A stretch of DNA of 64,000 nucleotides from G965276765 sp965276765. Its GTDB lineage: Bacteria > Actinomycetota > Acidimicrobiia > Acidimicrobiales > Palsa-688. The position numbers and the translations under genes are program-made. Every line of letters begins with the position of its first letter. The stretch's first letter is position 1. The notes under the pieces are model-generated. The model was not told the origin of the DNA and did not search any database. It saw nothing but the letters and a program-made list of their open reading frames with translations. Where the stretch lies: the NCBI GenBank assembly GCA_965276765.1, contig OZ255627.1, positions 3,906,001 through 3,970,000 of the forward strand. The letters are read 5' to 3'. This document shows positions 57,454-64,000 of the stretch, piece by piece.

Positions 57454-58473
57454 GTGGAGTCCGTCCGCCGGGCGTCTGCCGCAGACCGCGAGCGAATCGA
57501 AGAGCTTTGGCGCCATGCCGAAGAGGAGATCGGAGCCCAGCGCGGGGGAGCGCTCCTCGTGGCGACGGTCGGCGGCGTACCCACGGTCCCCGCCGGGCCC
57601 GGCCGCCTCGTGGCCATCGGCTATGTGGACGAGGCCGCCTTCGGCTTCGTGAGCGCCCGGCTACCCGGGCCGCAGGGCCCCGAGGTCGTCGCCGTCGAGG
57701 CCATCTACGTGCAGCCAGGGGCCCGGGCCATCGGGGTGGGCGAGGCGCTCGTTGACGAGGTCGTGGCGTGGGCCGAGGATCACGGCTGTGTCGGCGTGGA
57801 CATTCCCGCCCTGCCAGGAAACCGCAGGGCCAAGGCATTCTGCGAGGACAACGGCTTCGTGGCCAGGTTGCTCACCATGCACCGGGCCCTGGCCGCAGGC
57901 GGGCGGAGCCCTGCCGGGCTCGAAGCGGCGGCCGGCGAAGGGAGCCCCGCCGGGCTCGAGCCGGCACCCACAGCAGCGGCGGCGGCAGACGAAGCGTCCG
58001 GCGGTCGAGAGACGACCGGCCATGTGGGCGGGGGCGTGCGCCCGGCGCCCGCCCCGACGCCGGGCCCACGGGCCAGGCCCGAGGCGTGCGTGGGAGCCAT
58101 CGCCACCGACGGCAACCGGCTGTTGCTCGTCCGGCGGGGGAGGGGCGCCGCGGCCGGAACCTGGTCCGTGCCCGGTGGCCGCGTCGAGGGTGGCGAAACA
58201 CTGGCCGAGGCGGTCCTGCGCGAGCTGGCCGAGGAGACGGGGCTCGAGGCGCTCTGCGGGGACGTGGTCGGCTGGGTCGAGCGCATCGACGATACGCACC
58301 ACTTCGTGATCTTCGACTTCGCCGTCACCGTGATCGGCGAGCTCGAGCCCGTCGCAGGAGACGATGCCGCCGAAGCGGCCTGGGTCGACCTGACCGATGT
58401 GGCAGACCTCCGGCTGGCCGACGGACTGGCCGAGTTCCTCCACGACCACGGGATCCTCAGGACCATTATCTAA
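57454..58473 (+). CDS. GNAT acetyltransferase-Nudix hydrolase fusion
   Basis: A 339-residue two-domain protein. Residues 1-150 are GNAT-like (VEAIYVQPGARAIGVGEALV is the acetyl-CoA loop region; ALPGNRRAKAFCEDNGF follows). A low-complexity linker of about 55 residues (SPAGLEAAAGEGSPAGLEPA) joins it to a Nudix domain, with CVGAIATDGNRLLLVRRGRG and a perfect Nudix box: GGRVEGGE (242-249) followed by RELAEETGL. Nudix domains remove phosphates from nucleoside diphosphate-linked compounds. A link between acetylation and pyrophosphate hydrolysis is inferred from the fusion. Start GTG 57454. Confidence 0.85.
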   Translation: MESVRRASAADRERIEELWRHAEEEIGAQRGGALLVATVGGVPTVPAGPGRLVAIGYVDEAAFGFVSARLPGPQGPEVVAVEAIYVQPGARAIGVGEALVDEVVAWAEDHGCVGVDIPALPGNRRAKAFCEDNGFVARLLTMHRALAAGGRSPAGLEAAAGEGSPAGLEPAPTAAAAADEASGGRETTGHVGGGVRPAPAPTPGPRARPEACVGAIATDGNRLLLVRRGRGAAAGTWSVPGGRVEGGETLAEAVLRELAEETGLEALCGDVVGWVERIDDTHHFVIFDFAVTVIGELEPVAGDDAAEAAWVDLTDVADLRLADGLAEFLHDHGILRTII

Positions 58474-58520
58474 GTCGGCTCGGCGAGCCTCCCGCCGATC
58501 ACCTCAACCCCGGGGCGGCA

Positions 58521-60146
58521 TCAAGGGGAGGAGAACCGCTCTCGCAGGACGAACTTCTGGATCTTCCCGGAGGGGGTGAGCGGGAACTCATCGACGAACT
58601 GCCAAGCGAAGGGAACCTTGAAGGGGGCAAGGTGCGCTCGGCAGTGGAGGTCTAGCTCCGCGGTCCCGGGTGGCTGACGGGGATCGACTGCCCGGACGAC
58701 AGCAACGACGTGTTCGCCCCACTTCGGGTCAGGGACACCGATGATGGCTGCGTCAGCGACCTGAGGGTGGAGGGTGAGACAATCTTCTATCTCTCGAGGC
58801 GAGATGTTCTCCCCGCCGCTGATGATCATGTCCTTCAGGCGGCCGGTGATCCGGACGTAACCGTCGGGATCCATGGAACCGACGTCGCCGTAGTGGAGCC
58901 AGCCGTCCTGGGTCAGTCCCGAGCCGCCCTTCTCGCCATCATGTAGATACCCGGCCATGGTCAGGGGGCCGCGCGTGCAGATCTCCCCCTCCTCGCCGAC
59001 CGGCGCGTTCGAGCCGGTCCCGGGGTCGATGATCTTGAGCTCGGTGTGGGGCAGGGGTCGCCCGATCGTCTCGGCTTGTTCCCAGATGCTCCCGTCCGGG
59101 TGGGTCTGCATCGACGGTCCACTGGTCTCGGTCTGTCCGAAGGTGATCGTGAACCGGACGCCGAACGTGTCCTTGACGGTCCGGACGAGCGCTGCAGGCG
59201 CAAGCGATCCTCCAGTCAGCACGGTGACCAGTGACGAGAAGTCCCGTTGCGCGAGGGTGGGGTGCTCGAGCATGCCGAGGAGCATGGTCGGTACGGCCAG
59301 GACGGTCGTCGCAGCCAGAGACTCGATCAGGTCCAGGACCAGTCCGGGCTCGAAACCGGGCACGATCACGTGGGTGCCGAGTTTGCTGATGCAGCCCAGC
59401 GCCACCGTCCCGCAAGAGCCGATGTGGAAGGTGGGCATGGGGTTGACCCAGACGCAGCCCTCCTCGACGCCGGCGCGGTCTGCTACGAACCGGGCGCTGT
59501 TGACGATGCCGCGATGGTGGAGGAGCACTCCCTTGGGAGCGCCGGTGGTACCGGATGTGAACTGCACCAGGGCGATCGAGGCGGGGTCGACGGGGGAGAG
59601 CTGCGGGAGAGCGTCGGTGACAGGTTCCCAGGCGAGCAGGTCATCGAGACGCAGGACGGTCCGCAGGCCTGGGATCTCCTCTCCTGCCCGCGCTGCCGCT
59701 GCGGCCATGTTGAAACCCCGGTGTTCGCCCGCGTGTACGAGCCCGACGACGGCTGAGCGCCGGAGGGTGTAGTCGAGCTCCCGGTCCCGGTAGAGCGGGT
59801 TCAGGGTCGTCAACACGAGGCCAGCAAGGGCCGAGGCGAGCTGCAAGATGAGCCATTCGGGGCTGTTCGCTGCCCACACGGCGATCCGCTCGCCCGGTTC
59901 GAACTGCTCGAGGAGGACGCCGGCGGTCCGCTCGCTCACCGCGAGGAGGTCCGCGTAGGTCCACCATCGCCCGTCACGGTCCGGTGCGCCGTCGATGATC
60001 GCCGTGCGGTCCGGCACCTCAAGGGCCGCCCAGCGAAGCAGTTCCCCGACGCTCACCTGGAGGATCGGGGCCGTGACGTCGGCTGGGCGACATGAGGGCT
60101 CGACGGGCCGGCCCCCACTGCGGGCGTCGTTCTCCGTCGGCGTCAT
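58521..60146 (-). CDS. AMP-forming acyl-CoA synthetase
   Basis: A 541-residue ANL-superfamily enzyme: VQFTSGTTGAPKGVLLHHRG (phosphate loop), ITFGQTETSGPSMQTHPDG, ITGRLKDMIISGGENISPRE and the final Lys in LTPSGKIQKFVLRE. Activates an organic acid to its CoA ester. It is the last gene of a three-gene operon and overlaps the acyl-CoA dehydrogenase by 4 bases. Two synthetases in one operon suggests two substrates or successive acids of one pathway. Confidence 0.88.
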   Translation of the reverse strand: MTPTENDARSGGRPVEPSCRPADVTAPILQVSVGELLRWAALEVPDRTAIIDGAPDRDGRWWTYADLLAVSERTAGVLLEQFEPGERIAVWAANSPEWLILQLASALAGLVLTTLNPLYRDRELDYTLRRSAVVGLVHAGEHRGFNMAAAAARAGEEIPGLRTVLRLDDLLAWEPVTDALPQLSPVDPASIALVQFTSGTTGAPKGVLLHHRGIVNSARFVADRAGVEEGCVWVNPMPTFHIGSCGTVALGCISKLGTHVIVPGFEPGLVLDLIESLAATTVLAVPTMLLGMLEHPTLAQRDFSSLVTVLTGGSLAPAALVRTVKDTFGVRFTITFGQTETSGPSMQTHPDGSIWEQAETIGRPLPHTELKIIDPGTGSNAPVGEEGEICTRGPLTMAGYLHDGEKGGSGLTQDGWLHYGDVGSMDPDGYVRITGRLKDMIISGGENISPREIEDCLTLHPQVADAAIIGVPDPKWGEHVVAVVRAVDPRQPPGTAELDLHCRAHLAPFKVPFAWQFVDEFPLTPSGKIQKFVLRERFSSP

Positions 60147-61285
60147 GGGGCGAACCTGCGACCGAGCAGTCCCCGGGCAAGGACGAGCTTGGCTATCTGT
60201 GCGGTGCCATCAGCGATCTCGAAGCCCACGACGTCGCGCATCCGCTGCTCCTGCGGGTTGTCCGCAGACCACGCCGCATGCCCGAAGGTCAGCAGGGCCT
60301 GGTGGATCGCGTCCACGCCCACCTTCGGGGCCCACCACTTGACCATGTTCGCCTGCACCGTGTGCTCGAGGCCTTGGTCCTTGCGCCAGAGCGCTTCGTA
60401 GCACAGGTGGCGGGCCGCCGCGAGGTAGGTGGCGTGCTCCACCAGCGGGAAGGCGACGCCCTGGCGCGAGCTGATGGGTGCGCCGAAGGTCTCCCGGCTC
60501 CGGGCGTAGGCCATGGCATCGTCGATGGCTTCGGCTGCGGCGCCGAGGGCCATGAGGCCGATGATCGCCCGGGAGTACTCGAATCCCGTCATCACCGAGG
60601 TGAAGGCCGTGCCTTCCGCCCCGACCAGGTCCTCTGTCGTCACGGGAAGCCCGTCGAAGAAGATCGATCGGCGCCCGACGGCCCGGTTGGCGACGTCGTC
60701 CAGCTTCACGCACGTCACGTGCGGGTCGTCGAGTGAGACATAGAAGGCACTGATGCCCTTCGCCCCGGCGGCTCCCGTGCGAGCGAAGACGACGACCCGA
60801 TTGGCCGCCTCGTTGGAGATCGAGGACTTCTCGCCGAACAGGTCCCACCCGCAGTCGGTTCTGCGGGCTTGTAGCTCGATGTTCGCGGCGTCGGAGCCGT
60901 GTCCGGGCTCGGTGAGGGCCAGCGCCGGCAAGACCGTGCCGTCGGCGATAGGAGGCAACCAGGCCTTCAGCTGCGCCTCGGAGCAACTTCCCAGGAAGAT
61001 GTCGCTGATCAGGGTCGTCCCCAACAGTGCGTAGGTGGCGTTCACGTTCGCTCGCGACAGTTCCTCGGCGACGATGCCGACCGTCACGGCGTCGCTCGCC
61101 TGACCGCCAAACTCGGTGGGCACCCGAAGGCCGAGCAGACCCATGTCGGCCAGGGCCGGGAGAATGGACGCGTGCATGCGGGCGGCTCGATCGTCAGCCT
61201 GGTAGTGCGGGGCGAGCCTCGCTGCGGCGAAGCGTTTCAGTTCCGTCCGGAACAGCTCCTGCTCGTCAGTGAACGTGAAGTTCAT
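60143..61285 (-). CDS. Acyl-CoA dehydrogenase
   Basis: A 380-residue flavoprotein. N-terminal helices (DEQELFRTELKRFAAARLAP), the FAD-contacting ALTEPGHGSDAANIELQARR, EKSSISNEAANRVVVFA, and the C-terminal helical domain (RHLCYEALWRKDQGLEHTVQ, HAAWSADNPQEQRMRDVVGF) are all in place. It introduces the 2,3 double bond of an acyl-CoA. It overlaps both neighbours by 4 bases (ATGA). Confidence 0.92.
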   Translation of the reverse strand: MNFTFTDEQELFRTELKRFAAARLAPHYQADDRAARMHASILPALADMGLLGLRVPTEFGGQASDAVTVGIVAEELSRANVNATYALLGTTLISDIFLGSCSEAQLKAWLPPIADGTVLPALALTEPGHGSDAANIELQARRTDCGWDLFGEKSSISNEAANRVVVFARTGAAGAKGISAFYVSLDDPHVTCVKLDDVANRAVGRRSIFFDGLPVTTEDLVGAEGTAFTSVMTGFEYSRAIIGLMALGAAAEAIDDAMAYARSRETFGAPISSRQGVAFPLVEHATYLAAARHLCYEALWRKDQGLEHTVQANMVKWWAPKVGVDAIHQALLTFGHAAWSADNPQEQRMRDVVGFEIADGTAQIAKLVLARGLLGRRFAP

Positions 61286-62949
61286 GCCTCGCTCCGGTCA
61301 GCGGCGCGAAGGCTGCGCCGCAGGATCTTGCCGGTCACGGTCTTGGGAAGCTCCGGCTGGATCTCGATCTCGTGCGGCCGCTTGTAGGAGGCGAGGCGTT
61401 CGCGGGCGAAAGCCAGAAGCTCCTCCGGGGTCACCTCCTGGCCGGGGTTGAGGCTCACGAAGGCCTTGACGCTCTCGCCGCGGTAGTCGTCGGGCACGCC
61501 GATCACCGCGACTTCGCGGACCGATGGATGCTCGTAGAGGGCATCCTCGACCTCCCGCGGCCACACCTTGAAACCCGAGCAGATGATGAGGTCCTTCTTA
61601 CGGTCGACGAGGTACAACCAGCCCTGTTCATCCATCACCCCGATGTCGCCACTGAAGAGCTGCCCGTTCCTGATCGTGTGGGCCGTGTCCTCGGGACGGC
61701 GCCAGTAGCCGGAGATCACGCCGGGGCTCTCGAGCACCACCTCGCCTGCCGTTCCCGGCTCGACCTCGTTGCCGTCGTCATCAACGATCCGGCAGGTCAC
61801 CCCCGGTATCGGTATCCCGACCGCCAGGGCGCCGGACGTGGGGTCCACGGGCATCTCGAATCCCTTCGGTGCGAGATGCGTCGCCGCGGTCGCCTCGGTC
61901 ATCCCGTAGGCACCGAGCAGCGGCTGCCCGGTGAGGCGCTCGAACTCCGAGGAGGTGGCAGGAGACACCGGGGCTCCTCCGCTATGGATCCGCTCGAAGC
62001 TGACGAAGTCTGCAGAGCGAAAACTCGTCGCCTGAACCATCCCGATGAATGCGGTGACCGGGCCGACGGCGAAGGTGGGTCGCTCTCTCCGAATGGCATC
62101 GAGGAGGACCTCCGGTTGGTAGCGGAAGGCCAGGACCAGCTTTGCTGGCGTGAGCAGGCAGGGGACGAGTTGGCACATCAGTCCGGTGATGTGGAACAAC
62201 GGGGCCACGGCGAGCACGACGCTGTCGGATCCGAGAGCGATCCAATCCCCGAAGATCTGCCCGATCGCCATCACGTTGCGGTGGCTGGCCATCGCCCCCT
62301 TCGGCGCACCCGTGGTTCCCGACGTGTAGACGAGGAACGCCAGCTCTGCTGGTGCCGGGTCATGGCCCGGTGGCCGGCGGTCGCGCCCGGAGCGAAGGAG
62401 CTCGACGAAGTCGATCGTGCCCGACACGGCGAGGCGGCTCGGGCTCGAAAACAGGCGTGGATCCGCGGTCGACTGGAGGTCGAGACCGGACGTCGTGACC
62501 ACGGTCGTCACCGACGTTGCCGGGACGACGTCGTGGGCAACCTCCTCCCACAACGTGTCGAGGGCGATCAGGGCCTTCGCCCCGGAGTCGTTCAGTTGAT
62601 ACTCGAGCTCAGCGGATCGCAACATCGGGTTGAGCGGCACAAGTGCAGCGCCCAGCTTCCACGCAGACAGGAGAGCGACGACGTACTGGGGAACGTTCTG
62701 CATGTAGGTCGCAATCCGATCACCCGGTCCCAGGCCGCGCTCGGACAACTCGGCTGCCAGCGCATCCGACATCGCATCGATCTCACGGACTGTGAAGGAC
62801 CGGTCGAAGTAGCTGAGCAGGTCGGCTCCCGGTGCCCGATGGACAGCCGAGCGGAAAGCCGCGAGCGCAGACGGGTGTTCGAGCTGCGGAGGGTCGGCCA
62901 GGCCTTCGCCGTAAAGCAATCGCCACGGCCGGTCAGACCTCCCGAACAT
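61282..62949 (-). CDS. AMP-forming acyl-CoA synthetase
   Basis: A 555-residue ANL enzyme: LVYTSGTTGAPKGAMASHRN, LGAYGMTEATAATHLAPKGF, VDRKKDLIICSGFKVWPREV and TVTGKILRRSLR with the catalytic Lys. First gene of the synthetase-dehydrogenase-synthetase operon. Start ATG 62949, giving MFGRSDRPWRLLYGEGLADP. Only 55 bases separate it from the divergent hydratase gene, so both promoters share that region. Confidence 0.9.
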   Translation of the reverse strand: MFGRSDRPWRLLYGEGLADPPQLEHPSALAAFRSAVHRAPGADLLSYFDRSFTVREIDAMSDALAAELSERGLGPGDRIATYMQNVPQYVVALLSAWKLGAALVPLNPMLRSAELEYQLNDSGAKALIALDTLWEEVAHDVVPATSVTTVVTTSGLDLQSTADPRLFSSPSRLAVSGTIDFVELLRSGRDRRPPGHDPAPAELAFLVYTSGTTGAPKGAMASHRNVMAIGQIFGDWIALGSDSVVLAVAPLFHITGLMCQLVPCLLTPAKLVLAFRYQPEVLLDAIRRERPTFAVGPVTAFIGMVQATSFRSADFVSFERIHSGGAPVSPATSSEFERLTGQPLLGAYGMTEATAATHLAPKGFEMPVDPTSGALAVGIPIPGVTCRIVDDDGNEVEPGTAGEVVLESPGVISGYWRRPEDTAHTIRNGQLFSGDIGVMDEQGWLYLVDRKKDLIICSGFKVWPREVEDALYEHPSVREVAVIGVPDDYRGESVKAFVSLNPGQEVTPEELLAFARERLASYKRPHEIEIQPELPKTVTGKILRRSLRAADRSEA

Positions 62950-62991
62950 CGCAGCTGACCCCCCTCTCGTTCGGCGCCAGGTCCACACGGC

Positions 62992-62997
62992 TAGGCT
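62992..62997 (+). promoter_or_regulatory. -10 box (TAGGCT) predicting a leaderless mRNA
   Basis: TAGGCT ends 7 bases before the ATG at 63005, inside the 55-base divergent region with the acyl-CoA synthetase operon. Confidence 0.5.
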
Positions 62998-63004
62998 CCG
63001 CGCC

Positions 63005-63808
63005 ATGACAGTAGACACAAAAGGTGACTCCGTCAATCTAGGCGTCACCGACGGGATAGCGACCGTGACACTGAACCGACCGGCCACCCACAATGCCTGG
63101 GATGAGACCCTCGGCGCCGGCCTGGAGGCCGTCCTCACGGAGGTCGCCACCCGCAGCGATGTCCGTTGCGTCGTCCTCACCGGGACGGGGCCCACGTTCT
63201 GCTCGGGAGCCGACCTTGTCACCGGCTTCCCCCACACGGCGACGGGTACCGACGACCTGCGGGCGACGCTACGCCACCGGTTCCATCCAGGCTTCCTCGC
63301 CCTGCTCGACGTCCCGCAGCCGGTCGTCGCCGCCGTGGGCGGCCCGGCGATCGGTGCCGGTGCCTGCCTGGCGCTGGCGAGCGACGTCGTGGTGATGGCC
63401 CAGCCGGCCTACCTGCACTTCCGCTTCGCCAAGATCGGGCTGATGCCCGATGTCGGAGCCACGGCGCTCCTTGGCAGTGCGGTAGGTCCCAGGCGGGCCC
63501 TGGAGATCTTCATGCTGGCCGACCCAATCGGGGCCGAGACCTGTCGGGAGCTCGGTCTCGTGAGCCGGGTCGTCGAGGACGGCCGGGCCGGCGATGAGGC
63601 CCAGCGGCTGGCCGAGCAGCTCGCCAGCGGGCCGACCCGGGCCTACGCAGCCACCAAGCAGGCGCTTCGGGCATGGTCCCTCACGGACATGGTCGACCAG
63701 CTCGAAGTGGAAGCCAGCCTGCAACAAACGCTTGTCGACACTGCCGACTGGGCCGAGGGTCGCGCCGCCTTCAGGGAGCGGCGGCCTCCCACCTTCGTCG
63801 GTCACTGA
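63005..63808 (+). CDS. Enoyl-CoA hydratase/isomerase family protein (PaaG-like)
   Basis: A 267-residue crotonase-fold enzyme. Oxyanion-hole motifs are GTGPTFCSGADL and GPAIGAGACLALASDVV. The segment KIGLMPDVGATALLG has Asp instead of the first catalytic Glu, typical of PaaG-like isomerases rather than classical hydratases. So hydratase activity is uncertain. Divergent from the acyl-CoA synthetase operon with a shared promoter region; the PaaX-like gene follows in the opposite direction, overlapping its end by 38 bases. Confidence 0.88.
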   Translation: MTVDTKGDSVNLGVTDGIATVTLNRPATHNAWDETLGAGLEAVLTEVATRSDVRCVVLTGTGPTFCSGADLVTGFPHTATGTDDLRATLRHRFHPGFLALLDVPQPVVAAVGGPAIGAGACLALASDVVVMAQPAYLHFRFAKIGLMPDVGATALLGSAVGPRRALEIFMLADPIGAETCRELGLVSRVVEDGRAGDEAQRLAEQLASGPTRAYAATKQALRAWSLTDMVDQLEVEASLQQTLVDTADWAEGRAAFRERRPPTFVGH

Positions 63809-64000
63809 GCGGGCTCATCCGGTTGGCTGCGCCGTTGAGTGTTTCCCAGTGGCCGCGTGCCATGGGGAGCCAAGCGGCACGGCAGGCCAGGAGCCGCTCG
63901 GCTGCGGTCCGCCCCGACCAGTGGGGGACGAGCTCCTCCGGCAACTGAGGATCGAGCGAAGGGAAGCGCTGGAGCTCCTCATCCAACTGCAGCAGCGTGC
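63771..64000 (-). CDS. C-terminal part of a PaaX-like transcriptional regulator, cut by the window edge
   Basis: 76 residues with an open start to the right. The block LQRFPSLDPQLPEELVPHWS followed by RTAAERLLACRAAWLPMARG matches the C-terminal domain of PaaX-type regulators (RFPxLDPxLPxELLPxxWxGxxA). PaaX represses phenylacetate catabolism and is released by phenylacetyl-CoA. The N-terminal winged helix would lie beyond the window. It overlaps the hydratase gene end by 38 bases, convergently. The neighbours fit an aryl-acid or similar CoA pathway. Confidence 0.65.
   Translation of the reverse strand, partial: TLLQLDEELQRFPSLDPQLPEELVPHWSGRTAAERLLACRAAWLPMARGHWETLNGAANRMSPLSDRRRWEAAAP

Noticed and set aside
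1..64000. tRNA, rRNA, tmRNA, RNase P RNA, SRP RNA, insertion sequences and prophage
   Set aside because: Reading both strands I saw no TTCGAATC-type T arms, no conserved RNA cores, no transposase or integrase motifs and no flanking terminal repeats. The holin-like gene at 35942 is a chromosomal family, not evidence for a phage.

Overview
The window is a 64 kb chromosomal piece of a high-GC actinobacterium. The evidence is direct: GTG and TTG starts are common, many neighbouring genes overlap by 4 bases (ATGA/GTGA), and there is a complete Pup-proteasome locus (arc, dop, pup, prcB, prcA, pafA, pafB, pafC) followed by tat genes and a HelY-type helicase, the order known from Actinomycetota. DUF4193, a mycothiol-type DinB enzyme and DUF3151 point the same way. 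A placement in Acidimicrobiia is an inference from overall gene content. I saw no rRNA, tRNA, insertion sequence, prophage or CRISPR array.

Layout. 1-5.4 kb: the start of an S53 peptidase gene, a 2-hydroxyacid dehydrogenase coupled to a threonine-synthase-like PLP enzyme, an epoxide-hydrolase-like enzyme, two exported proteins and a cold-shock gene with a structured leader. 5.4-13.4 kb: fdhD-mobA (formate dehydrogenase and molybdenum cofactor), a membrane Ser/Thr kinase coupled to a PHP phosphoesterase, a frameshifted GNAT gene, a methyltransferase, a DUF1905 protein and an acyl-CoA synthetase. 13.4-22 kb: AlkA-type glycosylase, tyrS, HIT protein, DUF3151 plus SUFU pair, flavin reductase, sigma factor plus RNase D, beta-carbonic anhydrase. 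22-33.7 kb: a Cys-rich protein plus M20 peptidase, a TAP-like lipoprotein hydrolase, then LOG, pgl, tal and tkt on the minus strand (pentose phosphate pathway), a FIST sensor and a desaturase. 33.8-37.8 kb: D-Ala-D-Ala carboxypeptidase, a Lon-N protein, three small membrane proteins and TrmI. 37.8-47.7 kb: the Pup-proteasome locus, with a ferredoxin gene, a YkgJ-type Cys-cluster gene and a DUF2007 gene placed in it. 47.8-53.3 kb: signal peptidase, GDPD, TatA, TatC and HelY. 53.3-58.5 kb: a duplicated ThyX-fold protein, the only gene-free stretch over 300 bp, DUF4193, a DinB/MPI-type protein, an uncharacterised protein and a GNAT-Nudix fusion. 58.5-64 kb: an acyl-CoA activation and oxidation operon, a divergent PaaG-like hydratase/isomerase, and the end of a PaaX-like regulator gene.

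How the parts work together. ARC, PrcA and PrcB form the degradation machine; PafA attaches Pup, Dop removes it, and PafBC are WYL regulators that in mycobacteria control the DNA damage response. LepB, TatA and TatC serve export. Tkt, Tal and Pgl belong to the pentose phosphate pathway, but the zwf and opcA genes that usually sit between tal and pgl are not here. The last 5.5 kb look like catabolism of a carboxylic or aryl acid through CoA thioesters.

The most useful signals outside gene products are a repeated promoter layout that predicts leaderless mRNAs (a nAnnnT box 6-7 bases before the start codon, at about ten genes), a single-base frameshift in a GNAT gene, a 17-bp tandem repeat that contains the LOG start codon, a possible CTG start directly after prcA, and several strong inverted repeats without an obvious function. 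I did not find a convincing wholly new multi-gene system. Start codons were chosen by hand from ribosome binding sites, overlaps and family lengths, so some may be a few codons off.
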